Source of the DNA: Streptomyces sp. cg36
GTDB taxonomy: Bacteria; Actinomycetota; Actinomycetes; Streptomycetales; Streptomycetaceae
DNA length: 64,000 bases
Direction: 5' to 3'
NCBI RefSeq assembly: GCF_041080675.1
Contig: NZ_CP163520.1
Span: forward strand, 6,014,001 to 6,078,000
A program made the position numbers and the translations under genes. The notes below the pieces were generated by a model. It ran no database searches and was not told where the DNA came from. It saw only the letters and a list, made by a program, of their open reading frames with translations. The stretch's first letter is position 1, and each line of letters opens with the position of its first letter. This document shows positions 26,113 to 34,938 of the stretch, piece after piece.

Positions 26113-26997
26113 TCACGCCCCGGCGGCCCCCCGCACCACCGCCAGTGCCGCCCGCACGCTCTCCTCGACATCGGTGATCGGGTACAGCGCCTCCACCACC
26201 GTGCGGTCCCGGTCGACCACCAGCGTCAGCCGCTTGAGCCGGCTCACCCCGGCCGTGCGGAACGTCGGCAGCCGCAGCGCCGCCGTCAGCGTCAGCTCCG
26301 CGTCCGACAGGAGCGGGAAGCGCAGCCGCTCCTTGTCCGCGAACGCCCGCTGCTCGTCCGGGCGCTGGGTGGACACCCCGTGCACGGTCGCGCCCGCCGC
26401 CGTGAACTCCGCCAGCTGGTCGCGGTAGGTGCACGACTCCAGCGTGCACCCGGGCGCCCCCGGGATCCCGGCCCAGCCGGGCGGGTACGACTCCTTGCGG
26501 GCGTAGGCGCCCGGGAAGAGGTACAGGACCGTGTGCGGGGTGTCCGGCGACACCGGGTCGCGCGGCTCCCCGTCGAAGTCGGTCAGCAGGAGCGCCGGCA
26601 CCTTCGTGCCCACCAGCTCCCGTACCCGCTCGGTCTCCCCGGACGTCTCGGTCGCCGTGGCCATCGTCTCTCCTTCTCCCAGCACCCAGGTGTCTCCCCA
26701 GTCCTGGAGTGCGATCAGTACGGGCAGCAGGGCACGGCCGCGGGGGGTGAGCCGGTACTCGTACCGCACGGGGCGGTCCTGGTACGGCTCCCGCGTGAGG
26801 ACCTCGGTCTCCACGAGCAGCTTCAGCCGTTCGGCGAGCACCTTGCGGGACATGCCGAGCTCCCGCTGGAGCGCGTCGAACCGGTGCACCCCGCGTGCGG
26901 CGTCGCGCACGATCAGCAGGGTCCACCAGTCGCCGACGACGTCGAGGGCCTGGGCGATGGCGCAGTGCTCGTCATGGAGGCGAGTGCGTTGGGGCAT
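26113..26997 (-). CDS. HxlR regulator fused to a PrxQ/BCP-type peroxiredoxin
   Basis: A 294-residue two-domain protein. Residues 1-105 are an HxlR/DUF24 winged helix (HCAIAQALDVVGDWWTLLIVRD, key VGDWWTLLIVRD; LAERLKLLV; the wing YEYRLTPRGRALLP). Residues 112-294 are a bacterioferritin-comigratory-protein type peroxiredoxin, with PGCTLESCTYRD giving the peroxidatic and resolving cysteines in C-x4-C spacing, and FPLLSDAE. An ATG at 26664, with AAGGAG 5 nt upstream, could also start the peroxiredoxin alone. The gene is divergent from an MFS exporter and likely controls it in response to peroxides or thiol stress; that is inference. Confidence 0.85.
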   Translation of the reverse strand: MPQRTRLHDEHCAIAQALDVVGDWWTLLIVRDAARGVHRFDALQRELGMSRKVLAERLKLLVETEVLTREPYQDRPVRYEYRLTPRGRALLPVLIALQDWGDTWVLGEGETMATATETSGETERVRELVGTKVPALLLTDFDGEPRDPVSPDTPHTVLYLFPGAYARKESYPPGWAGIPGAPGCTLESCTYRDQLAEFTAAGATVHGVSTQRPDEQRAFADKERLRFPLLSDAELTLTAALRLPTFRTAGVSRLKRLTLVVDRDRTVVEALYPITDVEESVRAALAVVRGAAGA

Positions 26998-27032
26998 GCC
27001 GCCATCCTTCCGTACGGTCCGGCCGTACGCCG

Positions 27033-27078
27033 TTGACCTGCGGCCCCCATGCTGACATAGTCCGTTCCCATAAGGAAC
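27033..27078 (+). promoter_or_regulatory. MFS promoter with HxlR-type operator
   Basis: TTGACC (27033-27038), 17 bases, then CATAGT (27056-27061) is a good promoter for the gene starting at 27123. GTTCC-CATAA-GGAAC (27064-27078) is a perfect inverted repeat lying on the expected start point. It extends outward to AGT...ACT, 8 of 10 positions in each arm. Such a site suits the divergently encoded HxlR protein as repressor. Confidence 0.6.
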
Positions 27079-27122
27079 TCACTCCGGGTTCCGGCTCGTA
27101 CGACACCAGGGGGGACGTCGTC

Positions 27123-28355
27123 GTGAAGACCTTGCGCGCGGTGCCCAGAACCGTCCGGATGCTCTGCTTCGGCATCTTCTTCAACGCGGTCGTGAGCTTC
27201 ACGTTCGTCTACCTCTTCGTCTATCTGACCGGCCCGCGCGGACTGGGCGTCGCCCAGGCCGGGCTGATCGGCGGGATCGGCGGAATCGGCCTGGTCGCCG
27301 GGAACTTCACCGGCGGCTGGTTCGGCGACCGCTACGGCCACCGCCGCGCCCTGCTCGCCGGAGCCCTGGTCAGCGGCAGCCTGCTGGCCGTCCTCGCGCT
27401 GCTGCCCACCCCGGTCCTGATCGCCGCGCTCCCGCTGGCCCAGTACGCCTCCGGAGTCGTCCGGGCCGCCAACTCGGCGCTGGTCGCCGTCGGCGTCCCC
27501 GAGGGCAGCCGCCGCCAGGGCTTCGCCGTGATGCGGTTCGCCTCCAACGCGGGCTTCACCGTCGGACCGCCGCTGGGCGCGCTCGTCGCCGCCCACTGGT
27601 CCTACGACTGGCTCTTCGCCGCCGACGGCATCGGCACCCTGCTCTTCGCCGCCTACGCGGCCCGGGTGCTGCCCGCCCGCGCCGCCGCCCCCGCCCGGCC
27701 GGGCCACGAACGGGCCGAGCGCGGCCTGTGGCAGGAGCTGCGGATGCGGCCCGCCGTGCTCGTCCTGCTCGCCGCGATCGTCTGCGTCGACCTCGTCTAC
27801 CGCCAGCAGTACTCCACCCTGCCCGTCTTCCTCGCCGACCACGGCATGGACGCCCATGTCTACGGCTGGCTGATCGCCGTCAACGGCGGTGTGATCCTCT
27901 GCCTCGAACTGCCCGCCGTGCACGCCCTGCGCGGCCGGGCCCCGCTCCCGGTGATCGGCTGCGGGCTGCTCCTGGTCGGCCTCGGCTACGCGCTGCTCAT
28001 CCCGGGCGCCTCGCTCGGCTGGGCCCTCGCGCTGATGGTGTCGCTCACCCTCGGCGAGATCCTCTACAAGACCACCGCCACCGCCTACGTCGCCGACCAG
28101 GCGCCCGCCCACGCCCAGGGCCGCTTCCAGAGCCTGTACGCCGGTGCCTCCATCAGCGGGCAGGTGCTGGCCCCGCCGCTCGGCGGCGCCCTCTACACCG
28201 CCGCGCCCGCCCTGCTGTGGCCGCTGTGCGCCGTCCTGGCGGGCCTCGCCGGGCTCGCGGTGCTGCGGGCGGGGGGTTCGCGGGCGCCGCTGACCGGGGC
28301 CGACGCGCGCTCGTCACTTGAGACCGGTTCGCCCCGGCGGGCCGCCGCCGGTTAG
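27123..28355 (+). CDS. MFS transporter
   Basis: A 410-residue transporter with about 12 hydrophobic segments. The MFS motif between segments 2 and 3 is [14 protein letters not shown], and [12 protein letters not shown] near the middle is typical of DHA1-type drug exporters. The GTG at 27123 follows AGGGGGG with about 8 nt spacing. It is divergent from the HxlR-peroxiredoxin gene, with a strong promoter and operator between them, and ends only 10 bp before dapD. Probably an exporter of a reactive or toxic compound; substrate unknown. Confidence 0.83.
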   Translation: MKTLRAVPRTVRMLCFGIFFNAVVSFTFVYLFVYLTGPRGLGVAQAGLIGGIGGIGLVAGNFTGGWFGDRYGHRRALLAGALVSGSLLAVLALLPTPVLIAALPLAQYASGVVRAANSALVAVGVPEGSRRQGFAVMRFASNAGFTVGPPLGALVAAHWSYDWLFAADGIGTLLFAAYAARVLPARAAAPARPGHERAERGLWQELRMRPAVLVLLAAIVCVDLVYRQQYSTLPVFLADHGMDAHVYGWLIAVNGGVILCLELPAVHALRGRAPLPVIGCGLLLVGLGYALLIPGASLGWALALMVSLTLGEILYKTTATAYVADQAPAHAQGRFQSLYAGASISGQVLAPPLGGALYTAAPALLWPLCAVLAGLAGLAVLRAGGSRAPLTGADARSSLETGSPRRAAAG

Positions 28356-28365
28356 GTTCTGTGCC

Positions 28366-29361
28366 ATGACCGACACGACTGCTACTGCTTCTCGCTCCAC
28401 CGGCGCCGTCGCCGCCGGCCTCGCCACCCTCGCCGGCGACGGCACCGTTCTCGACACCTGGTTCCCCGCCCCCGAGCTGGCCGCCGAAGCCGGCCCGGCC
28501 GGCACCGAGCGCCTCACCGCCGACCAGGCCACCGCCCTCCTCGGCAAGGGCGCCGCCGCCGCGCTCGGCGTCGACGAGCGCCGGGGCGTCGAGGTCGTCG
28601 CCGTCCGTACGGTCATCGCCTCGCTCGACGACAAGCCGCTGGACGCGCACGACGCCTACCTGCGGCTGCACCTGCTCTCGCACCGCCTGGTCAAGCCGCA
28701 CGGCCAGAACCTCGACGGCCTCTTCGGCCTGCTCGCCAACGTCGCCTGGACCTCGCTGGGCCCGGTCGCCGTCGACGAGCTGGAGACGGTGCGGCTGAAC
28801 GCCCGCGCCGCCGGACTCCACCTCCAGGTGACGTCCGTCGACAAGTTCCCGCGCATGACCGACTACGTGGCCCCCAAGGGCGTCCGCATCGCCGACGCCG
28901 ACCGGGTGCGCCTCGGCGCCCACCTGGCCGAGGGCACCACCGTCATGCACGAGGGCTTCGTGAACTTCAACGCGGGCACGCTCGGCACGTCCATGGTCGA
29001 GGGCCGCATCTCCGCCGGTGTCGTCGTCGGCGACGGCTCCGACATCGGCGGCGGCGCCTCCACCATGGGCACCCTGTCGGGCGGCGGCAACGTCCGCATC
29101 GTCATCGGCGAGCGCTGCCTGGTCGGCGCGGAGGCGGGCGTGGGCATCGCGCTGGGCGACGAGTGCGTGGTCGAGGCCGGGCTCTACGTCACCGCGGGCA
29201 CCCGTGTGACGATGCCCGACGGCCAGATCGTCAAGGCCCGTGAGCTCTCCGGCGCCTCGAACATCCTGTTCCGCCGGAACTCGGTCACCGGCGCCGTCGA
29301 GGCCCGGCCCAACAACGCGGTGTGGGGCGGGCTCAACGAGGTCCTGCACGCGCACAACTGA
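28366..29361 (+). CDS. dapD: Tetrahydrodipicolinate N-succinyltransferase
   Basis: A 331-residue DapD of the actinobacterial type. The C-terminal half shows left-handed beta-helix hexapeptide repeats around [20 protein letters not shown], with the family segments [10 protein letters not shown] and [11 protein letters not shown]. It succinylates tetrahydrodipicolinate in the succinylase branch of diaminopimelate and lysine synthesis. TAGGTT ends 7 nt before the ATG, so transcription may start at the ATG itself. The convergent neighbour is a dapA homologue, in the same pathway. Confidence 0.94.
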   Translation: MTDTTATASRSTGAVAAGLATLAGDGTVLDTWFPAPELAAEAGPAGTERLTADQATALLGKGAAAALGVDERRGVEVVAVRTVIASLDDKPLDAHDAYLRLHLLSHRLVKPHGQNLDGLFGLLANVAWTSLGPVAVDELETVRLNARAAGLHLQVTSVDKFPRMTDYVAPKGVRIADADRVRLGAHLAEGTTVMHEGFVNFNAGTLGTSMVEGRISAGVVVGDGSDIGGGASTMGTLSGGGNVRIVIGERCLVGAEAGVGIALGDECVVEAGLYVTAGTRVTMPDGQIVKARELSGASNILFRRNSVTGAVEARPNNAVWGGLNEVLHAHN

Positions 29362-29373
29362 GGCGCCGCGAGG

Positions 29374-29410
29374 GCGCGTCCGGCCACGCACACCGCGCGG
29401 CCGGACGCGC
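29374..29410. terminator. Hairpin between dapD and dapA
   Basis: A perfect 12-bp inverted repeat (29374-29385 and 29399-29410) with a 13-nt loop, lying between convergent stop codons. It can terminate both strands. Confidence 0.75.
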
Positions 29411-29419
29411 GCCGCGCTC

Positions 29420-30295
29420 CTACGGCGCGGCCATCAGAGCGGCGTGCGCCCTGCGCAGCGCCCCGGCCTGTTCCGCGGTGGCGGGCCGCAGGGGCTCCCG
29501 CACCGGGCCGCCCAGCAGCGCCTTCGCGGTCACCGCGCCCGGCAGGCCCGCCGCCATCATCAGCTCCGCCAGCGCGAGCGTGCGGTGGTTGAGACGGGCC
29601 GCCTCCGCCGGGTCGCCCTTGTCGTGGGCGTCGAGCGGGGCCCGCAGCTGCCCCGGCGCCACGTTCGCCACCGTGCTGACGTATCCCGCGCCCCCCACCG
29701 CGTACAGCGGCAGGTTCAGCTCCTCGCAGCCCGAGTAGTACGCCAGCGAGGTGCGGCCGATCACCTTGGTGGAGCCCAGCAGGTCGTACGCGCAGTCCTT
29801 GACCGCCACGATCCGCTCGTGCTCCGCCAGCCGCAGCAGCGACTCCGTGCCGATCCGCACCCCGGTCCGGCCCGGGATGTCGTACAGCATCACCGGCAGC
29901 GCCGTGGCGTCCGCGACCGTACGGAAGTGGGCCTCCACCGCGTCCTGCGGCGGGCGGCTGTAGTACGGCGTGACCACCAACAGGCCGTCCGCGCCCGCCC
30001 GTTCGGCCGCGCGGGCCAGCTCCACGGTGTGCCGGGTGTCGGCGCTGCCCACCCCTGCCACGACGGGCACGTCCGCGCCGACCGCCTCGCGCGCCGCCCG
30101 CACCAGCGCGGTCTTCTCCGCGTCGGAGGTGGTCGGGGCCTCACCGGTGGTGCCGTTGAGGACCAGGCCGTCGCAGCCCTCGGCCACCAGGTGCGCGGCG
30201 AGCCGCCGGGCGGCGTCGAGGTCGAGGCCGCCGTCGGCGGCGAAGGGCGTGACCATGGCGCACAGTGCGCGCCCGAAAGGGCGGGAAGTACTCAT
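29420..30295 (-). CDS. dapA: 4-hydroxy-tetrahydrodipicolinate synthase family protein
   Basis: A 291-residue (beta/alpha)8 lyase of the DapA family. Key segments are NGTTGEAPTTSDAEK, the tyrosine loop VTPYYSRPPQ, YDIPGRTGV and the Schiff-base lysine in IVAVKDCAYD. It condenses pyruvate with aspartate semialdehyde. The ATG at 30295 has no clear Shine-Dalgarno; the frame stays open upstream to 30418. Streptomyces usually has several dapA paralogues, so this may be a second copy or another DapA-type aldolase, but the convergent dapD supports the lysine role. Confidence 0.87.
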   Translation of the reverse strand: MSTSRPFGRALCAMVTPFAADGGLDLDAARRLAAHLVAEGCDGLVLNGTTGEAPTTSDAEKTALVRAAREAVGADVPVVAGVGSADTRHTVELARAAERAGADGLLVVTPYYSRPPQDAVEAHFRTVADATALPVMLYDIPGRTGVRIGTESLLRLAEHERIVAVKDCAYDLLGSTKVIGRTSLAYYSGCEELNLPLYAVGGAGYVSTVANVAPGQLRAPLDAHDKGDPAEAARLNHRTLALAELMMAAGLPGAVTAKALLGGPVREPLRPATAEQAGALRRAHAALMAAP

Positions 30296-30451
30296 TCCCG
30301 AAGTCTCGGGCCGACGGGCGTGAAGGTCTACTGAGAGTTTCTCCCGGATATTCATCAGCATCGCTGAACTGTGGGCGGACCGCGCGCTCTTGGCGACCGG
30401 CGGCCCTTGCGTCACCATGAGAAGCCGGTGTGCCCCCTCCAGGAGGTCGAC

Positions 30452-30586
30452 ATGAAGCTCGGCAAGGCTCTCGCCACTGGTGTCGCGGAAGAACGGCCCG
30501 AGGAGGCCGAGGCCGTACGGGCCGAGGCGCCCGTGCCCGAAGAGGTTCCGGCCGAGGTCCCGGCCGAGGTGACGGCGGCCCGATGA
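30452..30586 (+). CDS. 44-residue acidic protein
   Basis: A small ORF with an excellent AGGAGG (30441-30446) 5 nt before its ATG, and a stop overlapping the next ATG in ATGA (30583-30586). The product is MKLGKALATG followed by a Glu/Ala/Pro-rich tail with PAEV repeats, encoded by a 12-bp tandem unit. The start signal and coupling make it likely to be translated, as a leader gene or partner of the downstream cysteine-rich protein. No family recognised. Confidence 0.6.
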   Translation: MKLGKALATGVAEERPEEAEAVRAEAPVPEEVPAEVPAEVTAAR

Positions 30587-31245
30587 GGCTGCGGCTCCCC
30601 GAGGAACGCCCGACGGAGCCGCCCATCGGCTACAAGATCGCCCGCGCGGCGCTCTCCCAGGACGGCTCCCGGGCCGGGTTCCTCGGCGTCTCGCTCGGCG
30701 CCGCCCTGCCCTACGGGGTGCTCGACGACGCGGGCTGCGCCTACGGCCGGCGCCACCGCCCGCCCTCGCGCCGGTGCGACTGCGGCTTCCACTGCCTGCA
30801 CCGGCGCGCCGAGGCGGCGGCGCTGACCTGCGTGGGCGAGCACCGGGGCGCGCTGCTGCTCGAAGTCGCGGTGCTGGGCCGCTACATCAGGTTCGAACGC
30901 GGCATGCGGTACGCCCGCCAGCGGGTGCGCACCGCCACCGTCGGCCCCTGCCGCTGCGGACGCCCGGCCACCGGGCTCGCCGACGCGGGCTGGGGGCGGC
31001 CCGGCTGGCGGGTCGTGGAGCCGGTGTGCGCGGTGTGCGCGGGGCAGCGGGCCACCGTGTCGTTCGCCGACTTCGCCGGGCGCGCGGGCGCCGGGCTGAA
31101 GCTGTGCGCGGGGCCCGCCGAGGAGACGGGCGCCGCCGCGCCCGGCCGGACCGTGCCGGAGCTGGCCGCCGAGGCGGCGCTGCTCCAGGCCCGGCTCGAC
31201 TGGTTCCAGAGCGAGTTGGCGCGCCTCGGCGACAAGGAGGCGTGA
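30583..31245 (+). CDS. Cysteine-rich protein of unknown function
   Basis: A 220-residue protein, translationally coupled to the 44-residue ORF. It begins with MRLRLPEERP and GYKIARAAL. Three cysteine clusters stand out: CDCGFHCLHRR (about residue 65), CRCGRP (about 124) and VCAVCAGQ (about 148), a pattern that suggests two or more zinc or metal sites. The last 40 residues look helical (ELAAEAALLQARLDWFQSEL). No signal peptide or membrane helix. I do not recognise the family; nucleic-acid or protein binding through zinc ribbons is only a guess. Confidence 0.65.
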   Translation: MRLRLPEERPTEPPIGYKIARAALSQDGSRAGFLGVSLGAALPYGVLDDAGCAYGRRHRPPSRRCDCGFHCLHRRAEAAALTCVGEHRGALLLEVAVLGRYIRFERGMRYARQRVRTATVGPCRCGRPATGLADAGWGRPGWRVVEPVCAVCAGQRATVSFADFAGRAGAGLKLCAGPAEETGAAAPGRTVPELAAEAALLQARLDWFQSELARLGDKEA

Positions 31246-31268
31246 GCGGGTCCGCCCCGACAGCGCGA

Positions 31269-31314
31269 GGGGCGGGGTGACGGGCGCCGCCTTCCGCCGC
31301 CGTCACCCCGCCCC
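31269..31314. terminator. Hairpin between convergent genes
   Basis: A perfect 15-bp inverted repeat (31269-31283 and 31300-31314) with a 16-nt loop, between the cysteine-rich gene and the nuclease gene. It likely serves both. Confidence 0.75.
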
Positions 31315-31322
31315 GGCCGTCG

Positions 31323-33170
31323 CTACGGGCGGAAGCGGATGACCTGCGGGTCGTGGTCGCTGGTCTGGTCCGCGAACTCCGCGTTGATGTGCACGCTGTC
31401 GTAGTCGAAGTCCCGGATCGCCGGGCTGTGCAGGATCTGGTCGAGCACCTGGGTGTTGCCCTGGTACACGTAGGAGTAACGCTCCTTCTTCGGCAGCGCG
31501 CGGAACGCCGAGCGCAGCGCGCCGCCGTCCTCCAGCGCCTTGGTGGTGCCCGAGAAGTCGAAGTCGTTGATGTCGCCGAGGGCCAGGACCCGGGCGTGCT
31601 TGTCGACCGCGAGGAGCTGCTTCACGAACCCGTTGACGGCCTGCGCCTGGAGCAGCCGCTTGGCCTCCGAGGAGCGCGGGACCGGCTGGTGCTGCGAGAC
31701 CAGGCCCTCGTCGCCGCCCTTGGAGGAGAAGTGGTTGGCGATCACGAAGACCGTCTTGCCCTTGAAGACGAACTCGCCCGCGAGCGGCTTGCGGCTGTCC
31801 GCCCACGCCGGGTTCGCCGGGTCGATCCGGCCGGGGGAGAGGGTGAGGGCCGGGCGGCCCTTGGTGCCGGTGACGCCGACGGCGGTCTTGTAGTCGCCGC
31901 CGGGGCGGTCGGTGAAGGAGACCCGCGCCGGGTTGAAGAGGAAGCCCTGGCGGATGTTGCCGCCAGGCTCGCCGCCGTCCTTCAGGTTCTCCGGGTCGAT
32001 CGAGCGCCACTGGTAGGCGGGGCCGCCCTTGGCGAGGATCGCGTCCGTGAACTTCTTGACCGTGACGGAGGCGTCGACCGTGCCGTCGTTCTTGGCGCCG
32101 TTGTTGTCCTGGATCTCCTCCAGGGCCACGATGTCGGGCGAGGCGAGGTGGGTGACGATGCCGTCGGCCAGCGCGTCGAACTTGGACTGCGGGTCGGTCG
32201 GGTCCAGGTTCTCCACGTTGTAGGTTGCGACCGCGAGCTCACCGGTGCGCTGCTTGCGGGTGCTCTCCCGCTTGAGGCCGTTGTCCTTGACCGTGCCGAG
32301 CGTACGGGCGGTGATCGTGTACCCGCCGAACTGGTTGAAGTCCAGCGGCCCCTCGGTGGTGCCGGTGAGCGTGTCGCCGACGTTCGCGGTGGGGAACGGC
32401 TGCTGGGCGGTCGGCACCAGGCTCTGGACCTGGAGGCGGCCGGTGTTCTGGTCGTCGTAGGACGAGTAGAGCGTGCCGCCCCGCTTGGTGCGGTTCTCGT
32501 GCGGCTTCACGGTGACCCACAGCTCGCTGTACGGGTCGGTGGCGCCGACGATCCGCGAGGTGCCGATGCGGACGTTCATGCCCTCCAGGGACTCGTAGTA
32601 GTCCAGGGCGTACTTCTTCGGCTTCAGGGTCAGGTTGTTGACGCTGTTGCCGGCGGCCGGGTCGCCCGCCGGGGTGTAGCGGTCGGGCACCGAGCGGGCC
32701 GTGATCACGACCGGGGCGGGCAGCGCGTTGCCCGAGGAGACGACCGTCACGGCCGGCTTCGATATCTGGGTCAGCGACTGGTTGCCGGAGGAGAGGCCGC
32801 CCGGGACGTACTCGGTGACCGTGCCCGAGACCGTCACCGCGTCACCGACGGCCACCTTCGGCGCCGAACTGGTGAAGACGAAGATGCCCTCGCTGGTCGC
32901 CGGGTCGGCGTCCGGCGTCGTGTCCTGGAACCAGAAGCCCTTCGACGAGCCGTACGTCCGCACGCCGGTGACGACGCCGGGCACGTCCGCCACCTGCTGG
33001 CCGGCCAGCGGCGAGGTGCGGGTCGTGCCCTGGATGTCGTGGATGCGGACCGCGGTGGCGGTGGCGGTGGCGGCCGGGTCGGCGGCGGCGGACGAACCGG
33101 CGGCCAGCAGACCGGCGCCCAGCGCGGCGGCGACGACGGCGGAGACGGCGGCGGATCTCGGAACGGGCAT
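31323..33170 (-). CDS. Secreted endonuclease/exonuclease/phosphatase (ExeM/NucH-like)
   Basis: A 615-residue protein with a Sec signal peptide (MPVPRSAAVSAVV to about GSSAAADP). Residues 40-300 contain OB-fold-like domains typical of ExeM/YhcR nucleases. Residues 330-615 form the EEP catalytic domain, with ATYNVENLDP, PDIVALEEIQDN, IANHFSSKGG, LALGDINDFDFS and the final SDHDPQVIRF. It should degrade extracellular DNA or RNA with divalent metals. The ATG at 33170 follows GGAG by 7 nt. A short GCGGTG repeat encodes an ATATATA run behind the signal peptide. It may serve phosphate or nucleotide scavenging, as may the nearby PhoX-like gene. Confidence 0.88.
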   Translation of the reverse strand: MPVPRSAAVSAVVAAALGAGLLAAGSSAAADPAATATATAVRIHDIQGTTRTSPLAGQQVADVPGVVTGVRTYGSSKGFWFQDTTPDADPATSEGIFVFTSSAPKVAVGDAVTVSGTVTEYVPGGLSSGNQSLTQISKPAVTVVSSGNALPAPVVITARSVPDRYTPAGDPAAGNSVNNLTLKPKKYALDYYESLEGMNVRIGTSRIVGATDPYSELWVTVKPHENRTKRGGTLYSSYDDQNTGRLQVQSLVPTAQQPFPTANVGDTLTGTTEGPLDFNQFGGYTITARTLGTVKDNGLKRESTRKQRTGELAVATYNVENLDPTDPQSKFDALADGIVTHLASPDIVALEEIQDNNGAKNDGTVDASVTVKKFTDAILAKGGPAYQWRSIDPENLKDGGEPGGNIRQGFLFNPARVSFTDRPGGDYKTAVGVTGTKGRPALTLSPGRIDPANPAWADSRKPLAGEFVFKGKTVFVIANHFSSKGGDEGLVSQHQPVPRSSEAKRLLQAQAVNGFVKQLLAVDKHARVLALGDINDFDFSGTTKALEDGGALRSAFRALPKKERYSYVYQGNTQVLDQILHSPAIRDFDYDSVHINAEFADQTSDHDPQVIRFRP

Positions 33171-33498
33171 CAACAAACTCCGGGGGGTGAGGGTCAGGTG
33201 CACGTGCGGGTGCGGTGCTGCTCAGGTGTGCAGCAAGTTCTACGCGCGTCAATCTCTTGGCTGAGCGGGGCAGTTGTCAAGGGTCGCCGGGTGGCCGGAA
33301 TTCGACGGCCGGATGAACGGCCGGGTCCGGGGTGCCCCGGGCCGTCCCGGATTCCCGGACGCAACCGCCGCCGCCCCCGGCCGGAACGCGCCGGAGGCCG
33401 TGCCGCGTACCGGGGCCGGGCGCGGCGATACCCGGCGAAATGCGTCTACGCTGGGTCCCTCTCGCACCACACCGCTTCCCCCGAGGAGTACGTCACAG
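33171..33498. other. Divergent intergenic region, nuclease/hypothetical
   Basis: A 328-bp gap. On the minus strand TTGACA occurs about 90 nt upstream of the nuclease start, but without a good -10. TACGCT at 33447-33452 may serve the plus-strand gene. No ORF, RNA or clear palindrome of note was seen. Confidence 0.4.
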
Positions 33499-34938
33499 AT
33501 GTCCGGAGACCGCCCCACCCTGCCGCCGGTGCGGCTGCACTCCGAGGCCGAGCTCGCGCGGGAGGCGCTGGCCGCCCCGCTGCTGGCCCGCGCGGTCCGG
33601 CTGGCCCGCTGGGCCGGGCCCGGCACCCGCGTCGGCGCCGGGGGCGAGCTCGTGGAGGAGCAACTGCCCGCCGCCGCGGCCGAGCTGGGCCTGACCGCCG
33701 ACGAGGACGGCGCGGCCGAGGCCAGCGAGGCGTGGCGGGTGGCCGTCGACGCGGGCCTGGTGGAGGTCGAGGACCCCGAGGACGAGGACGGCGAGGGCAC
33801 CGCCGCACCCGGCGAGAGCCTGGCCCTGCTCACCTCCGGCTCCCCGCAGGACGTCCTCACCACCTGGCTCGACGCGTTCGACGCGGTGTTCGCGGACGCG
33901 ACCGCCCCGGTGCTCGACGACTTCGCCGACCTCATCGGCGACGACGGCGAGATCGACTTCGACCGGCTGGACTGGGACCCCCAGGCCGAGGCCGACTTCC
34001 TGGAGGGCGTGCTCGGCAACCTCTACCTGCTCACCGTCACCGAGGGCGGCGCGGGCGAGGGCCCGGTGCCGCTGCCCGCGCTGGCCGCCTCGATGATCGT
34101 CCCGGACGACATGGGCGAGCCCACCGACGACATCCTGGAGCAGGTGTCGGACGCGATGATGCGCCTCGACGACCAGTTCCGCCTCCTGGAGCCGATCGGC
34201 CTGGTCGCGTACCGGCCGGTGGACGAGGCCCTGATGGCCGAGGAGGGCGAGGAGCCCGCCCCGCCCGTCGACGACGAGGACGTCGCCCGGTACGGCATGG
34301 TCCGCCTCACCCCGCTCGGCCTCTACGGCGTACGGGCCCGGATGCTGGAGGCGGGCGTGGACGCCCCGGCCGTCGGCGACCTCGCGGACAAGGGCGCGGA
34401 CGTGCTGCTCGACGGGATCGCCTACTACCCGGAGGCGGCGGCCCGCGCCGAGACCGAGCAGTGGCTGGCGCGGCACGAACTGCCCGGCGCGGTCGCCGAG
34501 TTGCTGGCCGCCGCCCGCGGCTCGGACGAGCGCGGGCCGCTGCGCCGGCTCCACTGCCAGCAGGCGCTCGCGCTCACCGGCGCGGAGGCGGAGCCCGCGC
34601 TGCGCGCCGTCCTGGACGACGTCGAGCTCGGCGGCCTCGCCCGGGTCTGGCTCGCCGAGCGGGGCGCGGCGGACGTTCCGGCGCCGCCGGAGTCGATGGT
34701 GTTCTGGCTGGCCGTCGACACGATCGCCGCGCAGCTGGCGGTCGACGGGGACCTGGAGGAGCTCCAGGGGCTGGTGGAGGGGCTGGTCGGCCAGCACAGC
34801 GGGTTCTTCGACGCGGCCTGGCGGGTCGACCATCCCGCCACGGCGGACGTCCTGGAGGCGATGGGGCGGTTGCACCCGGAGAAGAAGGTGGCGAAGGAGG
34901 CCCGGAAGGCCGCCTTCAAGGCGCGGTCGCGGGCGTAG
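33499..34938 (+). CDS. Acidic cytoplasmic protein of unknown function
   Basis: A 479-residue protein starting MSGDRPTLPPVRLHSEAELAREALAA (key LHSEAELARE). It is strongly acidic, with EVEDPEDEDGEG near residue 95, and predicted mostly helical. No signal peptide, membrane helix or catalytic motif was recognised. The C-terminus is basic (PEKKVAKEARKAAFKARSRA end) and helical. Its ATG follows GAGGAG. Similar proteins are, as I recall, annotated as hypothetical in many streptomycetes. The region after it is an unusual repeat array. Function unknown. Confidence 0.75.
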   Translation: MSGDRPTLPPVRLHSEAELAREALAAPLLARAVRLARWAGPGTRVGAGGELVEEQLPAAAAELGLTADEDGAAEASEAWRVAVDAGLVEVEDPEDEDGEGTAAPGESLALLTSGSPQDVLTTWLDAFDAVFADATAPVLDDFADLIGDDGEIDFDRLDWDPQAEADFLEGVLGNLYLLTVTEGGAGEGPVPLPALAASMIVPDDMGEPTDDILEQVSDAMMRLDDQFRLLEPIGLVAYRPVDEALMAEEGEEPAPPVDDEDVARYGMVRLTPLGLYGVRARMLEAGVDAPAVGDLADKGADVLLDGIAYYPEAAARAETEQWLARHELPGAVAELLAAARGSDERGPLRRLHCQQALALTGAEAEPALRAVLDDVELGGLARVWLAERGAADVPAPPESMVFWLAVDTIAAQLAVDGDLEELQGLVEGLVGQHSGFFDAAWRVDHPATADVLEAMGRLHPEKKVAKEARKAAFKARSRA

